Of a DNA stretch of 64,000 bases, positions 34,990-43,680 are shown one piece after another. Position 1 is the first letter of the stretch; every line of letters begins with the position of its first letter. The notes under the pieces were generated by a model. The model did no database searches and had not been told where the DNA came from. It worked only from the letters and a program-made list of their open reading frames with translations. This DNA comes from Streptomyces dysideae. GTDB taxonomy: Bacteria; Actinomycetota; Actinomycetes; Streptomycetales; Streptomycetaceae. The stretch lies in the NCBI RefSeq assembly GCF_001514305.1, contig NZ_KQ949076.1, positions 628,721 to 692,720 on the forward strand, given 5' to 3'. The translations under genes and the position numbers were made by a program.

Positions 34990-36926
34990 CGGAAACCGCC
35001 AATAGGCTGCACGGCGACAACGGCGAGACAGACGACGCGAATTCGGTGCCCGCTGGCGAGGAACAACTGGCGTTCAACCACCCGGGCGGGGACAGCCTGG
35101 AGTTGGCCGAACTGCTGACCGGGCGCACGATGGCCCGTCGGCTTCCCTCACTGATCCGCAGGACCTTCTCCCTGGCCTGGGAGGTCGATCGCAAAGCCGT
35201 CGTCGCCCTGCTGGCCTGCCAGATCGTCTCCGGGGTCTCCGGGGCGCTCGGGCTGTTCGCCACGACGAAAGCGTTCTCGGTGCTCATCGAGACGGCACAC
35301 GATACGAGTCGGCTGCCCGCGGCGATTCCGGCCGTGTCCTTACTCGCCGGGACGGCTGGACTGCGGGCTCTCCTCGGCATCGCCATCCAAGCTCTGTCCA
35401 ACCGGCTTTCACCGCGCATCTGCCGCGAGGCGGAGTACAAGATGCTGGAAGCGGCGACCAACGCGGAACAGGCCGCCTACGACCACCCGGGCTTCAACGA
35501 CCGCTTCGACGCCGCCGAGAGGGGAGTCGACGTCAGCCGGCACATGATCGGCCAGTCCCAGAACTACATCTCCTCCCTGGCCACCCTGATCGCCGCTGGC
35601 GTGGTCCTGGCCAGCCTCTACCCCCTACTTCTGCCTCTGCTGCTCCTGGCCGCCGTACCGCAGGCGATCGCCTCCATCCGCAGTGAGCGCGTCACCTATC
35701 TGGCGACGGTCGCCACGCACAAGGACCGGCGCGTGATGTACATGCTGCGCTGGCACTTGATCGCCAAGGACCAGTCCGACCAGGTCCGCACCGACACCCT
35801 GGCCCCCTACCTGCTGGAGAAGTACAAGGCCAGCGCGGAGCGGGTGGAAGCCACCAGCAACACCGCCACCTGGGACCGGGCCAAGATCGCCGTCCTCGGT
35901 GCCGCCGCCACAGGGCTGGCGTCCTCGGCAGTGTGGGGGGCGGTCCTCCTGCTGCTGGGGACCGGCCGGATCTCGGCGGCAGCGGCCGGCACCGCCGTAT
36001 TCGCGCTGCGCTCCGCGGCCACCGGACTCCAGGGACTCGTCGGCTACGGCCGGGACCTGCTGCGCACCGGGCTCTACCTCGACGACTGGGAGCGGTTCGT
36101 CAAGGAAGCCGCCGGCCAGCGCTTGGACCGCGGCACCATCACCCCCCAACCGCCCCAGCACATCGCCCTGCGGCAGGTCACCTTCCGATACCCCGAGGCC
36201 GCCCAGGACACCCTCCACGACGTCGACTTCGAAGTCCGCCAAGGCGAGATCGTGGCCGTCGTCGGGGAGAACGGCTCCGGCAAGTCGACCCTGATGAAAC
36301 TGCTGTCCGGGCTCAACTTGCCCACCAGCGGGGTCGTCACCTGGGACGGCATCAGCATCGCCGACCTCGACCCGCACGCGATGTGGCGGCACACCTCCGT
36401 GGTGCCACAGGACTTCGCCCGCTGGCCCATGACCGCGCGCGAGAACATCACCCTTGGCCAGCCGCGCCCGGAAGGCGACCTGGCCGTCCAGCGCGCAGCA
36501 CGGGCCAGCGGAGCTGACGACGTGATCAAGACCCTCCGGTCAGGGTTAAGCACCTTGCTGGCCCGAGAGTGGTGGGGCGGCGTGGCCCTGTCCCCAGGAC
36601 AATGGCAGCGCATCGCCGTCGCTCGGGCCGCACACCGAGACGCGGGCCTGCTCGTCATGGACGAGCCCACCTCGGACCTCGACCCTCGGGCCGAGCACCG
36701 GATCTTCACCGGCCTGCGCGAGATGGCCGGGGACCGGGCCGTCGTGCTCGTGACCCACAACCTTGCCAACACCTCCGTCGCCGACCGAGTTTTCGTCCTC
36801 GACAAGGGCCGCGTAGTACAGACCGGCACATTCCACGAACTGATCAACCAGCCTGGTTTGATGCAGGACCTCTGGCGCCTGCAGCAAGACCGAGACGCCT
36901 ACCGCACGGAAGGGGAAGACACGTGA
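34986..36926 (+). CDS. ABC transporter, fused permease-ATPase half-transporter
   Basis: A 646-residue exporter-type protein that would act as a dimer in the membrane. After a 60-residue polar tail come about six membrane helices (VVALLACQIVSGVSGALGLF; IAAGVVLASLYPLLLPLLLL; ASSAVWGAVLLLLGTGRISA). The ATPase domain has Walker A GENGSGKST at residues 427-435, signature LSPGQ (not LSGGQ), Walker B LLVMDEPTSDLD and a switch His in VTHN. There is no peptidase domain. Relatives export peptides, lipids or drugs. The GTG overlaps the small membrane gene, and the stop overlaps the next methyltransferase gene. Confidence 0.85.
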   Translation: MTETANRLHGDNGETDDANSVPAGEEQLAFNHPGGDSLELAELLTGRTMARRLPSLIRRTFSLAWEVDRKAVVALLACQIVSGVSGALGLFATTKAFSVLIETAHDTSRLPAAIPAVSLLAGTAGLRALLGIAIQALSNRLSPRICREAEYKMLEAATNAEQAAYDHPGFNDRFDAAERGVDVSRHMIGQSQNYISSLATLIAAGVVLASLYPLLLPLLLLAAVPQAIASIRSERVTYLATVATHKDRRVMYMLRWHLIAKDQSDQVRTDTLAPYLLEKYKASAERVEATSNTATWDRAKIAVLGAAATGLASSAVWGAVLLLLGTGRISAAAAGTAVFALRSAATGLQGLVGYGRDLLRTGLYLDDWERFVKEAAGQRLDRGTITPQPPQHIALRQVTFRYPEAAQDTLHDVDFEVRQGEIVAVVGENGSGKSTLMKLLSGLNLPTSGVVTWDGISIADLDPHAMWRHTSVVPQDFARWPMTARENITLGQPRPEGDLAVQRAARASGADDVIKTLRSGLSTLLAREWWGGVALSPGQWQRIAVARAAHRDAGLLVMDEPTSDLDPRAEHRIFTGLREMAGDRAVVLVTHNLANTSVADRVFVLDKGRVVQTGTFHELINQPGLMQDLWRLQQDRDAYRTEGEDT

Positions 36927-39654
36927 TCCAGTCCCCCCGGGCCTACTGGGAGCCGCTGGTGCGCCACGAGGCGCTTGGAATTGCGCGGAGGTGAAAGGAC
37001 TCCGCCGCCGGTAAGTCGCAGCTGACCGGTGAAACTGGGAGGCAGCCGGAGCCGGGGAACGCCGGTGACGGTGGGAGCAGCCTCCGACAACGTACGGGAC
37101 GGGTTGGAACTGTCAGACATCCCGGGTCCGGCAAGCAGCGATGGAAAGGTGTACGTGAGGAACCGCTGTATGACGCTCCGTAAGCCCAGTGCCGGCTCAA
37201 ACCTGACGGATATGGGCCGGTGTGCAGCGCGCAGTCGCCTTGGCGTTGTGAAGGCGATGAACTCCGAAGCCGGTTTAGTGGTCCGGTGGGGAGGCCACGG
37301 TGAAGAACTGCGGCGTAGCCGTGGCGATGCTGTCGGAGTAAAGGCGGGCACCTACTCCATCAATCGATTCCAAGTGAACGTGGGAACCATCCTTGGTCGC
37401 CCTGGCGCATGGTTGCCAATCATGTGCGGGGCAGGTCCGTTGCCGACTGCAGGCCGAGAGATGGGACGGAGGCCCCGTAGTAGTCCGAGCGTGCGAAAGG
37501 CACGTACATGGCGAAGGGGGCCAGCAAGTCAACAGCCGAAGAACTGGAATACCAGGAGGTGTCGTTGGTGAATACCGACGAGCTGGAGTACGTCTTAGCC
37601 AAGGCGGAACGCCGGGTACTAGAGATCCAGGCCAAGCTGCACCGTTGGGCCGGTGATGACCCTCATCGCAGGTTCGATGATCTGTTCAATCTCGTCGCAG
37701 ACCCCGCGTTCCTGATGGTCGCATGGGGTCGAGTGCGGGAGAACAAGGGCGCCAAGACCGCCGGGGTGGACGGGCATACTGCCTCTGCCATCGTGCGGGA
37801 GACGGGAGTCGAGGTGTTCCTCGACAGGGTTCGCACTTCGCTGAAGGACCGAACCTTCCGTCCGCTCCCGACAAGGGAACGGTTGATCCCCAAGGCGGGC
37901 GGGAAACTGCGTCGCCTTGGAATCAGCACCGTGACCGACCGGGTAGTGCAGGCGTCGATGAAGCTGGTGTTGGAGCCGATTTTCGAGGCGGATTTCCTCC
38001 CGTGTTCGTACGGGTTCCGTCCGAATCGCCGAGCCCATGACGCAGTTGCCGAGGTGCGCCAACTCGCGTCCCATTCCTATGAGTGGGTCGTTGAGGGAGA
38101 CATCAAAGCCTGCTTCGACGAGATCTCGCACCCCGCCCTCATGGAGCGGGTCCGGGGCCGGATCGGAGACAGACGCGTCCTGGCCTTGGTAAAGGCATTC
38201 CTCAAAGCAGGAATCCTCAGCGAGGATGGACTGCTGCGGGAAACCAACACCGGGACTCCTCAAGGGTCGATTCTTTCTCCGCTGCTGAGTAACGTGGCCC
38301 TCTCGGTGCTGGACGAGCACATTGCCCAGGCACCGGGCGGGCCCGCCACGACGCCGTGGACCCGTGCGAAGCGGAAAGCGCAAGGGCTGCCGAACTACAG
38401 GCTTATCCGCTACGCGGACGACTGGTGCCTGGTGATCTCGGGAACCCGCGCCGACGCCGAGCATCTCAGGGAGGAGGCGGCCGACGTCCTGAGCACCATG
38501 GGCCTTCGGCTGTCTCCGGAGAAGACGTTGATCACGCACATCGACGAGGGCCTCGATTTCTTGGGGTGGCACATCCAGCGCCATCGCAAGCGGGGCACAG
38601 ACCGGCAATACGTCTACACCTATCCCGCCCGCAAGGCGGTAAAGGCCGTCACGGCCAAGGTGAAGACGATCTGCCGAGAAATGGACACGGGCCAGCCACT
38701 CGACGCCCTGCTGACCAGGTTGAACCCGGTCATGCGGGGCTGGTGCCTGTACTTCCGGCCCGGCGTGTCCAGCGCGACCTTCCATTACCTGCGCTACTTC
38801 GCGTGGCGTCAGGTAATCAAGTGGTTGCGCAGGAAGCACCGCCGGACCAATTGGAAGGACCTCCGCCGTCAGTACTGCGACGGCGGCTGGTGGCCGCACA
38901 CGGAAGATCGGACGCTGTTCGATCCTGGAAAGGTGCGCACTACGCGATACCGATACAGGGGCTCGGCGATCCCTACCCCGTGGGCGGCGACAGGATGAGG
39001 AAGCAGCTTGCTCCGACGGGACCTGTGGAGCGCCCGGTGCCTGGTAACAGGCACGCCGGGTGCGGGAAGCGGTCCGGGGAAACGGGCCGGTCGAAAGACC
39101 GGTACCGCGCCCCGGACCGACTTCACTGGGCCTCCGGCCGCCGCTACCGGCAGATCAACGACCAGGAGACCCAACTCCTCGCCAAACATCTCGGTCCCGG
39201 CCGCGCTCGGCCATCGCTCGATGTGGGATGCGGCGACGGCGCCCTCGCCCGCCACCTGCACCACCACCTCGGCTACCGGGCCACCGGCATCGACTGCGCA
39301 CCCAGCGCCGCCGCCATCGCCGCGAGCACGGACGATAACGTCCACTTCCAGGTCATGGACTTCGCCACCGACAACCTGAACCAACTGCCCGATCCGGCCT
39401 ACGCGGTGGTCACCTGCCGCCTGGTATACCGGTTCATCACCGACAAGGGCGCCTTCCTGGACCGGGTCCGTCAGGTCCTCGCCCCCGGCGGGACCTTCTG
39501 GGTGGTCACCGAACTTGCCGACCGACGCACCGATGACGACCCCCTCAAGAGCCTGGGCATCACCGCACACGACGTCGAACTCCTCACCTGGCGTTGGTCC
39601 ACCGTGAAAACCGTGGACCTCGACCGGTTGGCCTGCTTCGCCCTGCGCCCCTGA
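36923..39654 (+). CDS. SAM-dependent methyltransferase gene split by a group II intron
   Basis: Exon 1 is 36923-36958 (GTG overlapping the ABC-gene stop; residues VIQSPRAYWEPL) and exon 2 is 39127-39654. Joining them in frame gives YWEPL-WASGRRYRQIND followed by LDVGCGDGALARHL (SAM motif I), TGIDCAPSAAAIA, VVTCRLVYRFI and VLAPGGTFWVVTELA: a complete methyltransferase of 187 residues. Without splicing, translation stops at 36992 after 23 codons. The gene is therefore intact only if the intron is removed from the RNA; otherwise it is inactivated. It ends the six-gene overlapped run. Confidence 0.8.
37508..38998 (+). CDS. ltrA: Group II intron reverse transcriptase/maturase
   Basis: A 496-residue intron-encoded protein. 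RT domain: FRPLPTRERLIPKAGGKLRRLG (RT2 region), VVQASMKLVLEPIFEADFLPCSYGFRPNR (RT3), VVEGDIKACFDEISH (RT4), GTPQGSILSPLLSNV and the catalytic LIRYADDWCLVI (YADD, RT5), then LDFLGWHIQRH. Maturase domain X: LNPVMRGWCLYFRPGVSSATF with YLRYFAWRQVIKWLRRKH. No HNH endonuclease follows; the C-terminus ends soon after a short DNA-binding-like region. It assists splicing and reverse-splices the RNA into DNA. All RT motifs are intact. Confidence 0.93.
   Translation: MAKGASKSTAEELEYQEVSLVNTDELEYVLAKAERRVLEIQAKLHRWAGDDPHRRFDDLFNLVADPAFLMVAWGRVRENKGAKTAGVDGHTASAIVRETGVEVFLDRVRTSLKDRTFRPLPTRERLIPKAGGKLRRLGISTVTDRVVQASMKLVLEPIFEADFLPCSYGFRPNRRAHDAVAEVRQLASHSYEWVVEGDIKACFDEISHPALMERVRGRIGDRRVLALVKAFLKAGILSEDGLLRETNTGTPQGSILSPLLSNVALSVLDEHIAQAPGGPATTPWTRAKRKAQGLPNYRLIRYADDWCLVISGTRADAEHLREEAADVLSTMGLRLSPEKTLITHIDEGLDFLGWHIQRHRKRGTDRQYVYTYPARKAVKAVTAKVKTICREMDTGQPLDALLTRLNPVMRGWCLYFRPGVSSATFHYLRYFAWRQVIKWLRRKHRRTNWKDLRRQYCDGGWWPHTEDRTLFDPGKVRTTRYRYRGSAIPTPWAATG
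39028..39126 (+). ncRNA. Group II intron domains V and VI
   Basis: Domain V is a hairpin with GCCCGG/CCGGGT and TGCCTG/CAGGCA stems, GTAA loop, AGC triad and CG bulge. Domain VI is a long stem, GGTCCGGGG with CCCCGGACC, topped by CCGGTC-GAAA-GACCGG and closed by GAAGC with G-(A)-CTTC; the bracketed A39120 is the bulged branch nucleotide. Confidence 0.85.
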
Positions 39655-39689
39655 TTCCACACTTCTCGACCATCGGAGAAGGCCGCTTG

Positions 39690-40114
39690 ATGAGCGAGCA
39701 GACCAACCTGGCTGCCTGGAAGGCGTACGGAACGCACCACATCCAAAGAGGAACCGACGTTCCAGACCCCGACCGCCTGACCTGGGGGTTCTGGCCAACT
39801 GGGTCCGGCGCCAAGGTCCTCGGCGACATCGCTGGCCGCCGTCAACTCGACCTGGGTTCCGGGCTCGGCATGTACGCCTCATACCTCGCGCGCGAGCACG
39901 GCGCACTGGTCGACGCCGTCGAGGTCTCCCTTCCCAGCACCAGCGCGCCACCGCCCGCTACGGCCGACAGCCGGGCCTCAACCTTGCCTGCGAAGATCCG
40001 GCCGCGATCCTGGCCCGCATGCTGGGCATTCAGCAGTCGGTCGCGGCAACAGGCAAGTAGTGGGACTGGATGGCGTACGCCGCCGACATTGCGGCCTGCC
40101 CGCCGGCCAGGTGA
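39690..40114 (+). pseudogene. Broken methyltransferase fused to a possible integrase tail
   Basis: ATG 39690 follows GGAGAAGG, and the frame encodes a methyltransferase N-terminus with motif I, RRQLDLGSGLGMYASYLA. At the C-run 39928-39930 one base is missing: adding it restores VSPSQHQRATARYGRQPGL, the normal continuation. Soon after, near 39990, family similarity ends and the same restored frame reads AAILARMLGIQQSVAATGK, a TAG stop, then WDWMAYAADIA, which resembles the C-terminal end of Streptomyces phage-type integrases. I read this as a deletion junction between two dead genes. The frameshift is seen directly; the integrase origin is inferred from a short segment. Confidence 0.6.
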
Positions 40115-40132
40115 GCCGCTGGGCAGGCACGG

Positions 40133-41101
40133 TCAGCGAGCCGGCCCGAGGGGAACGTGCGGCGTGGCGAGCACCCGTTCGGCGATCCCCACGACCGCTG
40201 GCCAGATCTCGCTGACCTGAGTCGCGTTGAGGGAAACGGTCTCGGTGTAGCCCTCATACCCGTAGCCGTTGTCCAGAACGGGCTGAAGGTTGCGGGCACG
40301 CCACGACTGGACGAGTGCAGTCTCGACCCTGCGGGCATCGGCACCGACTGCGAACCGCATCGTCTCGATCGTGATCCAGCCGTTGAGGGCGTGCTCGTAC
40401 AGTCGCCTGTTCTTCGGGCTGTCCTCGCAGATACCGATCTTGGCTGCAACCAGGTCGGGTTTGACGACCAGGTAGAGGATCGCCGGGAGGTGGGGCTTGA
40501 AGCCGTGATCGGCGCATGACTCGCAAGGGCCTTGCCGCTTTTGGGAGTTGAGAACTGGCTCGCAGTAGTGGCCTTTCGCCAGACAGCGGCCCGGCCACTT
40601 CGTGGCGTCGTTGGTGTAAGGGATGTCCGGATCCGGGGAGTAGCCCCACTCCCGTGCTCGCTGGCGGGCCACGTCGTCCGACAGGCGCCGCTTTCCTCCG
40701 CAGTGCTCACAGCCGCCCTGTTTGCCGTTCTTGATGTTGTCGAGCCGAGGTCCGGGCTCGCAGATCCTCCAACAGCGCAAGCACCAGGACCGGACCGCTG
40801 TCTTGACGTCTGGTATCTCCACCATGGGCAGCATGTTCCCGAGCCGGATCATGTCTGTTCGGCGCTGGTTGGCCCGGTGTCGCTTGTTGCAGTGGACGCA
40901 GCCAACCCGGCCCTTCTTGGCCAGTGACCGGACCACACTGAGGTATGCGGGAAAGGGCTCGACGTGTCCCTTGCACTTCGGCTGGATGCAGCGGACGGCG
41001 AATGGCTTGGAGGTCACTCCGGGATATGGCTCTACCGGCTCCAGGCCCGAGGCCCGCAGTTCAAGGGTGGCCGCCGCATGGTCGATCTTCGGACGCTTCA
41101 T
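40133..41101 (-). CDS. Zinc-ribbon protein with GIY-YIG-like domain
   Basis: A 322-residue protein. The first 190 residues contain several Cys pairs spaced as zinc ribbons: CIQPKC, CVHC, CLRCWRIC, CEHC, CLAKGHYC and CESC. Residues about 205-270 (ILYLVVKPDLVAAKIGICED, then RLYEHALNGWITIETMRF) look like a GIY-YIG-type fold (LYLV...KIGI...R...HxxxGW), as in T5orf172/MUG113 relatives, followed by a helix with Glu (VETALVQSWR). It may be a DNA endonuclease of a mobile element. The motif is degenerate, so the catalytic call is tentative. The start ATG is at 41101. Confidence 0.55.
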   Translation of the reverse strand: MKRPKIDHAAATLELRASGLEPVEPYPGVTSKPFAVRCIQPKCKGHVEPFPAYLSVVRSLAKKGRVGCVHCNKRHRANQRRTDMIRLGNMLPMVEIPDVKTAVRSWCLRCWRICEPGPRLDNIKNGKQGGCEHCGGKRRLSDDVARQRAREWGYSPDPDIPYTNDATKWPGRCLAKGHYCEPVLNSQKRQGPCESCADHGFKPHLPAILYLVVKPDLVAAKIGICEDSPKNRRLYEHALNGWITIETMRFAVGADARRVETALVQSWRARNLQPVLDNGYGYEGYTETVSLNATQVSEIWPAVVGIAERVLATPHVPLGPAR

Positions 41102-41249
41102 GCTCGGCGGCCTCCCCGTGAACTGGCAATTATCGTTCCATCGTTGTGAGTTGTACCCATGATGACGGCCCGGCGCGAGAGCCGCCCGGGAGCCCTCGGC
41201 CGACAGCGGAACACACCGTGCGCGGTTCGAGGCGCAGCCGGAACAGCGG

Positions 41250-41719
41250 GTGGGGCCGAGTCGACGGCATCACCGAGCTCCGCCCGGACGTGGTCAGCGG
41301 TTGTGGGGCTGACCGAGCCGAAGCGGTTGACGGACGGGCCGCCACGCCGCCGCCGAAGGCCGACAGCAGCGCGAGTGCCACAGGGTGATCGGGCACGCGC
41401 ACGGGCACCGTCTCCAGTCCACCAGTGGCTTCGAGGGGCACTCGTCGGCCGCGCCGCAAGACCAGCGTGATGGGGCCCCGGCCATAGTGTTCGGCCAGCA
41501 GACGCGCCGTCGCAGGCACCTTCTCGACCCGGTCCTCCAGTGTTCCGCGCCACCGATATGGACGATCAGCGGGTGGGGGGGCGGGCGCCCCTTGACCTGG
41601 AAGAGGCGCGCGACGGCGGCGGGATGTTCGGCAGTGGCGCCCAGACCGTAGACGGTTTCGGTCGGGAGGGCCACGAGGCACCCAGCGTGCAGGACCTCCA
41701 GCCGCCTTCTCGATGTCAC
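41250..41719 (-). pseudogene. Sua5/YrdC threonylcarbamoyl-AMP synthase pseudogene
   Basis: Three reading frames in succession encode consecutive parts of one protein: VLHAGCLVALPTETVYGLGA with ARLFQVKGRPPPHPLIVHI (about 41719-41531), then TARLLAEHYGRGPITLVLRR with HPVALALLSAFGGGVAARP (about 41540-41339), then RFGSVSPTTADHVRAELGD (to about 41255). The PTETVYGLG, KGRP and SPTTA motifs are those of Sua5/YrdC, which makes threonylcarbamoyl-AMP for the tRNA t6A modification. Two frameshifts and the missing C-terminus make it non-functional. The limits are approximate. Confidence 0.7.
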
Positions 41720-41899
41720 TGGTTGATGCGATCACCCCTCGCAAGCCTCCCGCTGTCCTGCTCTGCCACGACCGACGGCACCGCGTGAGTCAGGACGTCT
41801 CGGCTTGGGTCGGCAGGCGGGCATCTGGCCACCGTTGGCGGTGAGCGACCGGGCGCCACCATCAGGACTGGCCGGGCAACGCGGTACTGCCGATTCCCG

Positions 41900-42478
41900 T
41901 CAGCGCATCGCGCTGAATACGACAGCGGCGGCCAGCCCTCCGAGCAGGGCGCCGACCACCGTCTGGGCGGCAGTGTGGTCGCGGAGCGCGACGCGGGACC
42001 AGCCGATTGCCGCGATGCCGAGTACCAGCGGTGCCATGCTGGCGCCATAGGCGAGGAGCAGGATCACGACCACTCCGCCGGCAACGGCAGTGTGGACCGA
42101 GACCTTCCACCAGACGGTCACCATCATGGTTGTGATGAGACCGACGAGCATGGCGACGACCAGGGCGAACACCTCGCGGGGCGCCTGGAGAACGACGAGC
42201 AGCGAGATGCCGATCAGTACTGACGCCATCGTGGCGAGGAGGGGCACGGCGCGCTGTTCGCGGACTCGTACGTGCTTGTCGGTCCAGTGGCCGCGCTTGA
42301 CGCCGAGCATGATGACGGCGAACGGGATACCGCCGCAGAACAGGGCGGCCAGCATGCCCCAGCCGAGCCCTGTGACGCTGCTCGTGCTGTGCCAGCCGAT
42401 GATCAGCAGTATCGCGATGACGAGGTTGGCCGGCGCGAGGGTGTCGGTGATGAGGCGGGCTGTGCGGGACTCGGTCAC
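41900..42478 (-). CDS. PAP2-superfamily-like membrane protein
   Basis: A 192-residue membrane protein with five or six helices. KHVRVREQRAVP takes the place of PAP2 motif 1 (K-x6-RP), KVSVHTAVAGG motif 2 (SGH-like) and SRVALRDHTAAQTVVGALLG motif 3 (SR...H...). Motif 3 His is present, the Asp normally four residues later is not, and the Arg-Pro of motif 1 is altered, so catalysis is uncertain. The GTG overlaps the stop of the upstream multi-TM gene (GTGA), making it the last gene of the four-gene XRE module. Confidence 0.7.
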   Translation of the reverse strand: MTESRTARLITDTLAPANLVIAILLIIGWHSTSSVTGLGWGMLAALFCGGIPFAVIMLGVKRGHWTDKHVRVREQRAVPLLATMASVLIGISLLVVLQAPREVFALVVAMLVGLITTMMVTVWWKVSVHTAVAGGVVVILLLAYGASMAPLVLGIAAIGWSRVALRDHTAAQTVVGALLGGLAAAVVFSAMR

Positions 42479-43668
42479 TGTGTCGTCTCCAGCGTTCGGG
42501 CGTGGTCGAGCTTGGTAGCGAAGGTGCGGGTGAGGTCGGAGTCGTAGGCCCTGGCTAGTTGCTTGAGCGCGTGGATCTCGCTGGGCAGATCTCGGCCGCC
42601 GCTGGCGGGCGGGAGGGCCTCGCCGGACGAGGGCTCGTTGTGCTGCCGGGCTTGTTGGGCGCCGATGATCCAGCAGGCTTCGGAGGCGATGTCGGCCTGG
42701 GCTCCGATGAGGCCAGAGGCAGCGACGTGGGCGCGTGCCTGGTCGCGCAGGCTGCCGGGGGCGTGGTCGCTGAGGGTCAGGACGGCGTCTCGGATCTCGA
42801 TGGTGCGGCGATAGAGCCGGTCGTGAACGTGACGGGGGTGGAGCATCTCGGAGGTTCTGCGCCGTGGCGGGTCGAGGCGGACGGAGGGGACGGCCTCCGT
42901 GAGACTGAGCCAGAGCGGGTAAAGCTGCAGCAGGTCGCGGTATTCGCGGCTCCAGCGGCGCAGGCGTCCGGATGCGGGCAGCGTGCTGCCGGTCATGATG
43001 AAGAGCAGCGCGCTGAAGAGCAGAAGACCGCTGATCGTCTCGCTCGTGCTGGCCGGAACAGGGCTCTGTCCCAGAAATGCCAGGATCACGGTGGCAACGC
43101 GGTGCGCGGCGTAGACGATGCCGATGGTGGTGCCCATGCCGGTGAGACGCAGGCCGCGGCCGAGGAGGCCGGCATCTGGCTGTCGTCCCCAGCGCCAGCA
43201 CAGCCGGGAGGCGCTGAACAGTGCCGCCCCGAGGTATGCCGTCCAAACGGCTCCGTAGGTGGCGATGCGCCAATCGGCGGCGTAGTCGGTCAGCAGGTCG
43301 ACCGCTTCGTGCGGCTGAGGAGTGGCGAAGAACAGCACCGTGATGATGGCCGCTGCGGTGGTCGGGATAACGAGGTGCAGGCGGGAGGATTTCAGCCCGG
43401 CTGCCTTCTCTTGGGCCATGTCATGGACGAAGGTCAGCACCGCATGCGCGGCAACGATGCAGCCGAGGTGCTTGCCCAGGGCGCTCAGGTTGTTGATCCC
43501 GAGTGCGGCGTCTATGGGTGCGGCGATGGAGGGCACTCTGAGCGTGATGGCGACGGCGAGGGCGAGGAAGGCGGTCCACAGGGCCCGTTTGCTGGAGTCG
43601 CGCCATGCGGCCGGGGTGCGCCAGGCGGTGACCAGCCACAACAGGACCGCAGGAAGTATGTCGATCAT
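42475..43668 (-). CDS. Multi-spanning membrane protein, MAB_1171c-type putative transporter
   Basis: A 397-residue protein with seven or so hydrophobic helices in the first 240 residues (IDILPAVLLWLVTAWRTP at the start, LHLVIPTTAAAIITVLFFAT, ISGLLLFSALLFIMTGSTLP) and a soluble helical C-terminal region of about 150 residues containing YRDLLQLYPLWLSLTEAVP, then RTIEIRDAVLTL. This layout and these segments match what is annotated as 'MAB_1171c family putative transporter' in actinobacteria; no transported molecule is known. It sits 13 nt after the ImmA-type protease gene. The pairing of these families with a small XRE protein recurs in Streptomyces. Confidence 0.75.
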   Translation of the reverse strand: MIDILPAVLLWLVTAWRTPAAWRDSSKRALWTAFLALAVAITLRVPSIAAPIDAALGINNLSALGKHLGCIVAAHAVLTFVHDMAQEKAAGLKSSRLHLVIPTTAAAIITVLFFATPQPHEAVDLLTDYAADWRIATYGAVWTAYLGAALFSASRLCWRWGRQPDAGLLGRGLRLTGMGTTIGIVYAAHRVATVILAFLGQSPVPASTSETISGLLLFSALLFIMTGSTLPASGRLRRWSREYRDLLQLYPLWLSLTEAVPSVRLDPPRRRTSEMLHPRHVHDRLYRRTIEIRDAVLTLSDHAPGSLRDQARAHVAASGLIGAQADIASEACWIIGAQQARQHNEPSSGEALPPASGGRDLPSEIHALKQLARAYDSDLTRTFATKLDHARTLETTQ

Positions 43669-43680
43669 TCCCGGGCGCTC

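Larger units (their letters stand above)
36959..39126 (+). mobile_element. Group II intron, 2168 bp, with maturase ORF
   Basis: The 5' end has the GTGCG consensus (36959-36963). At the 3' end, domain V (39028 to about 39065) shows AGC at 39029-39031, a GTAA loop and a two-base CG bulge at 39054-39055. Domain VI pairs 39066-39079 with 39110-39124 and leaves a single unpaired A at 39120, seven bases from the final AC at 39126, which is the classical branch point. The boundaries restore the host reading frame exactly. CAGCG at 37136-37140 could be EBS1, pairing with CGCTG at the end of exon 1. The intron carries one long ORF, an RT without an endonuclease domain. Probably a recent, still functional copy. 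Confidence 0.9.

Noticed and set aside
38356..39105. Upstream extension of the methyltransferase exon 2 frame through the intron
   Set aside because: It runs antisense or out of frame through the maturase gene and domain V; the intron boundaries explain the frame better.
39101..39105. Alternative intron 3' end at GGTAC
   Set aside because: It would leave seven extra codons before WASGRRYRQ and break the domain VI stem; the end at 39126 gives a complete stem with bulged A.
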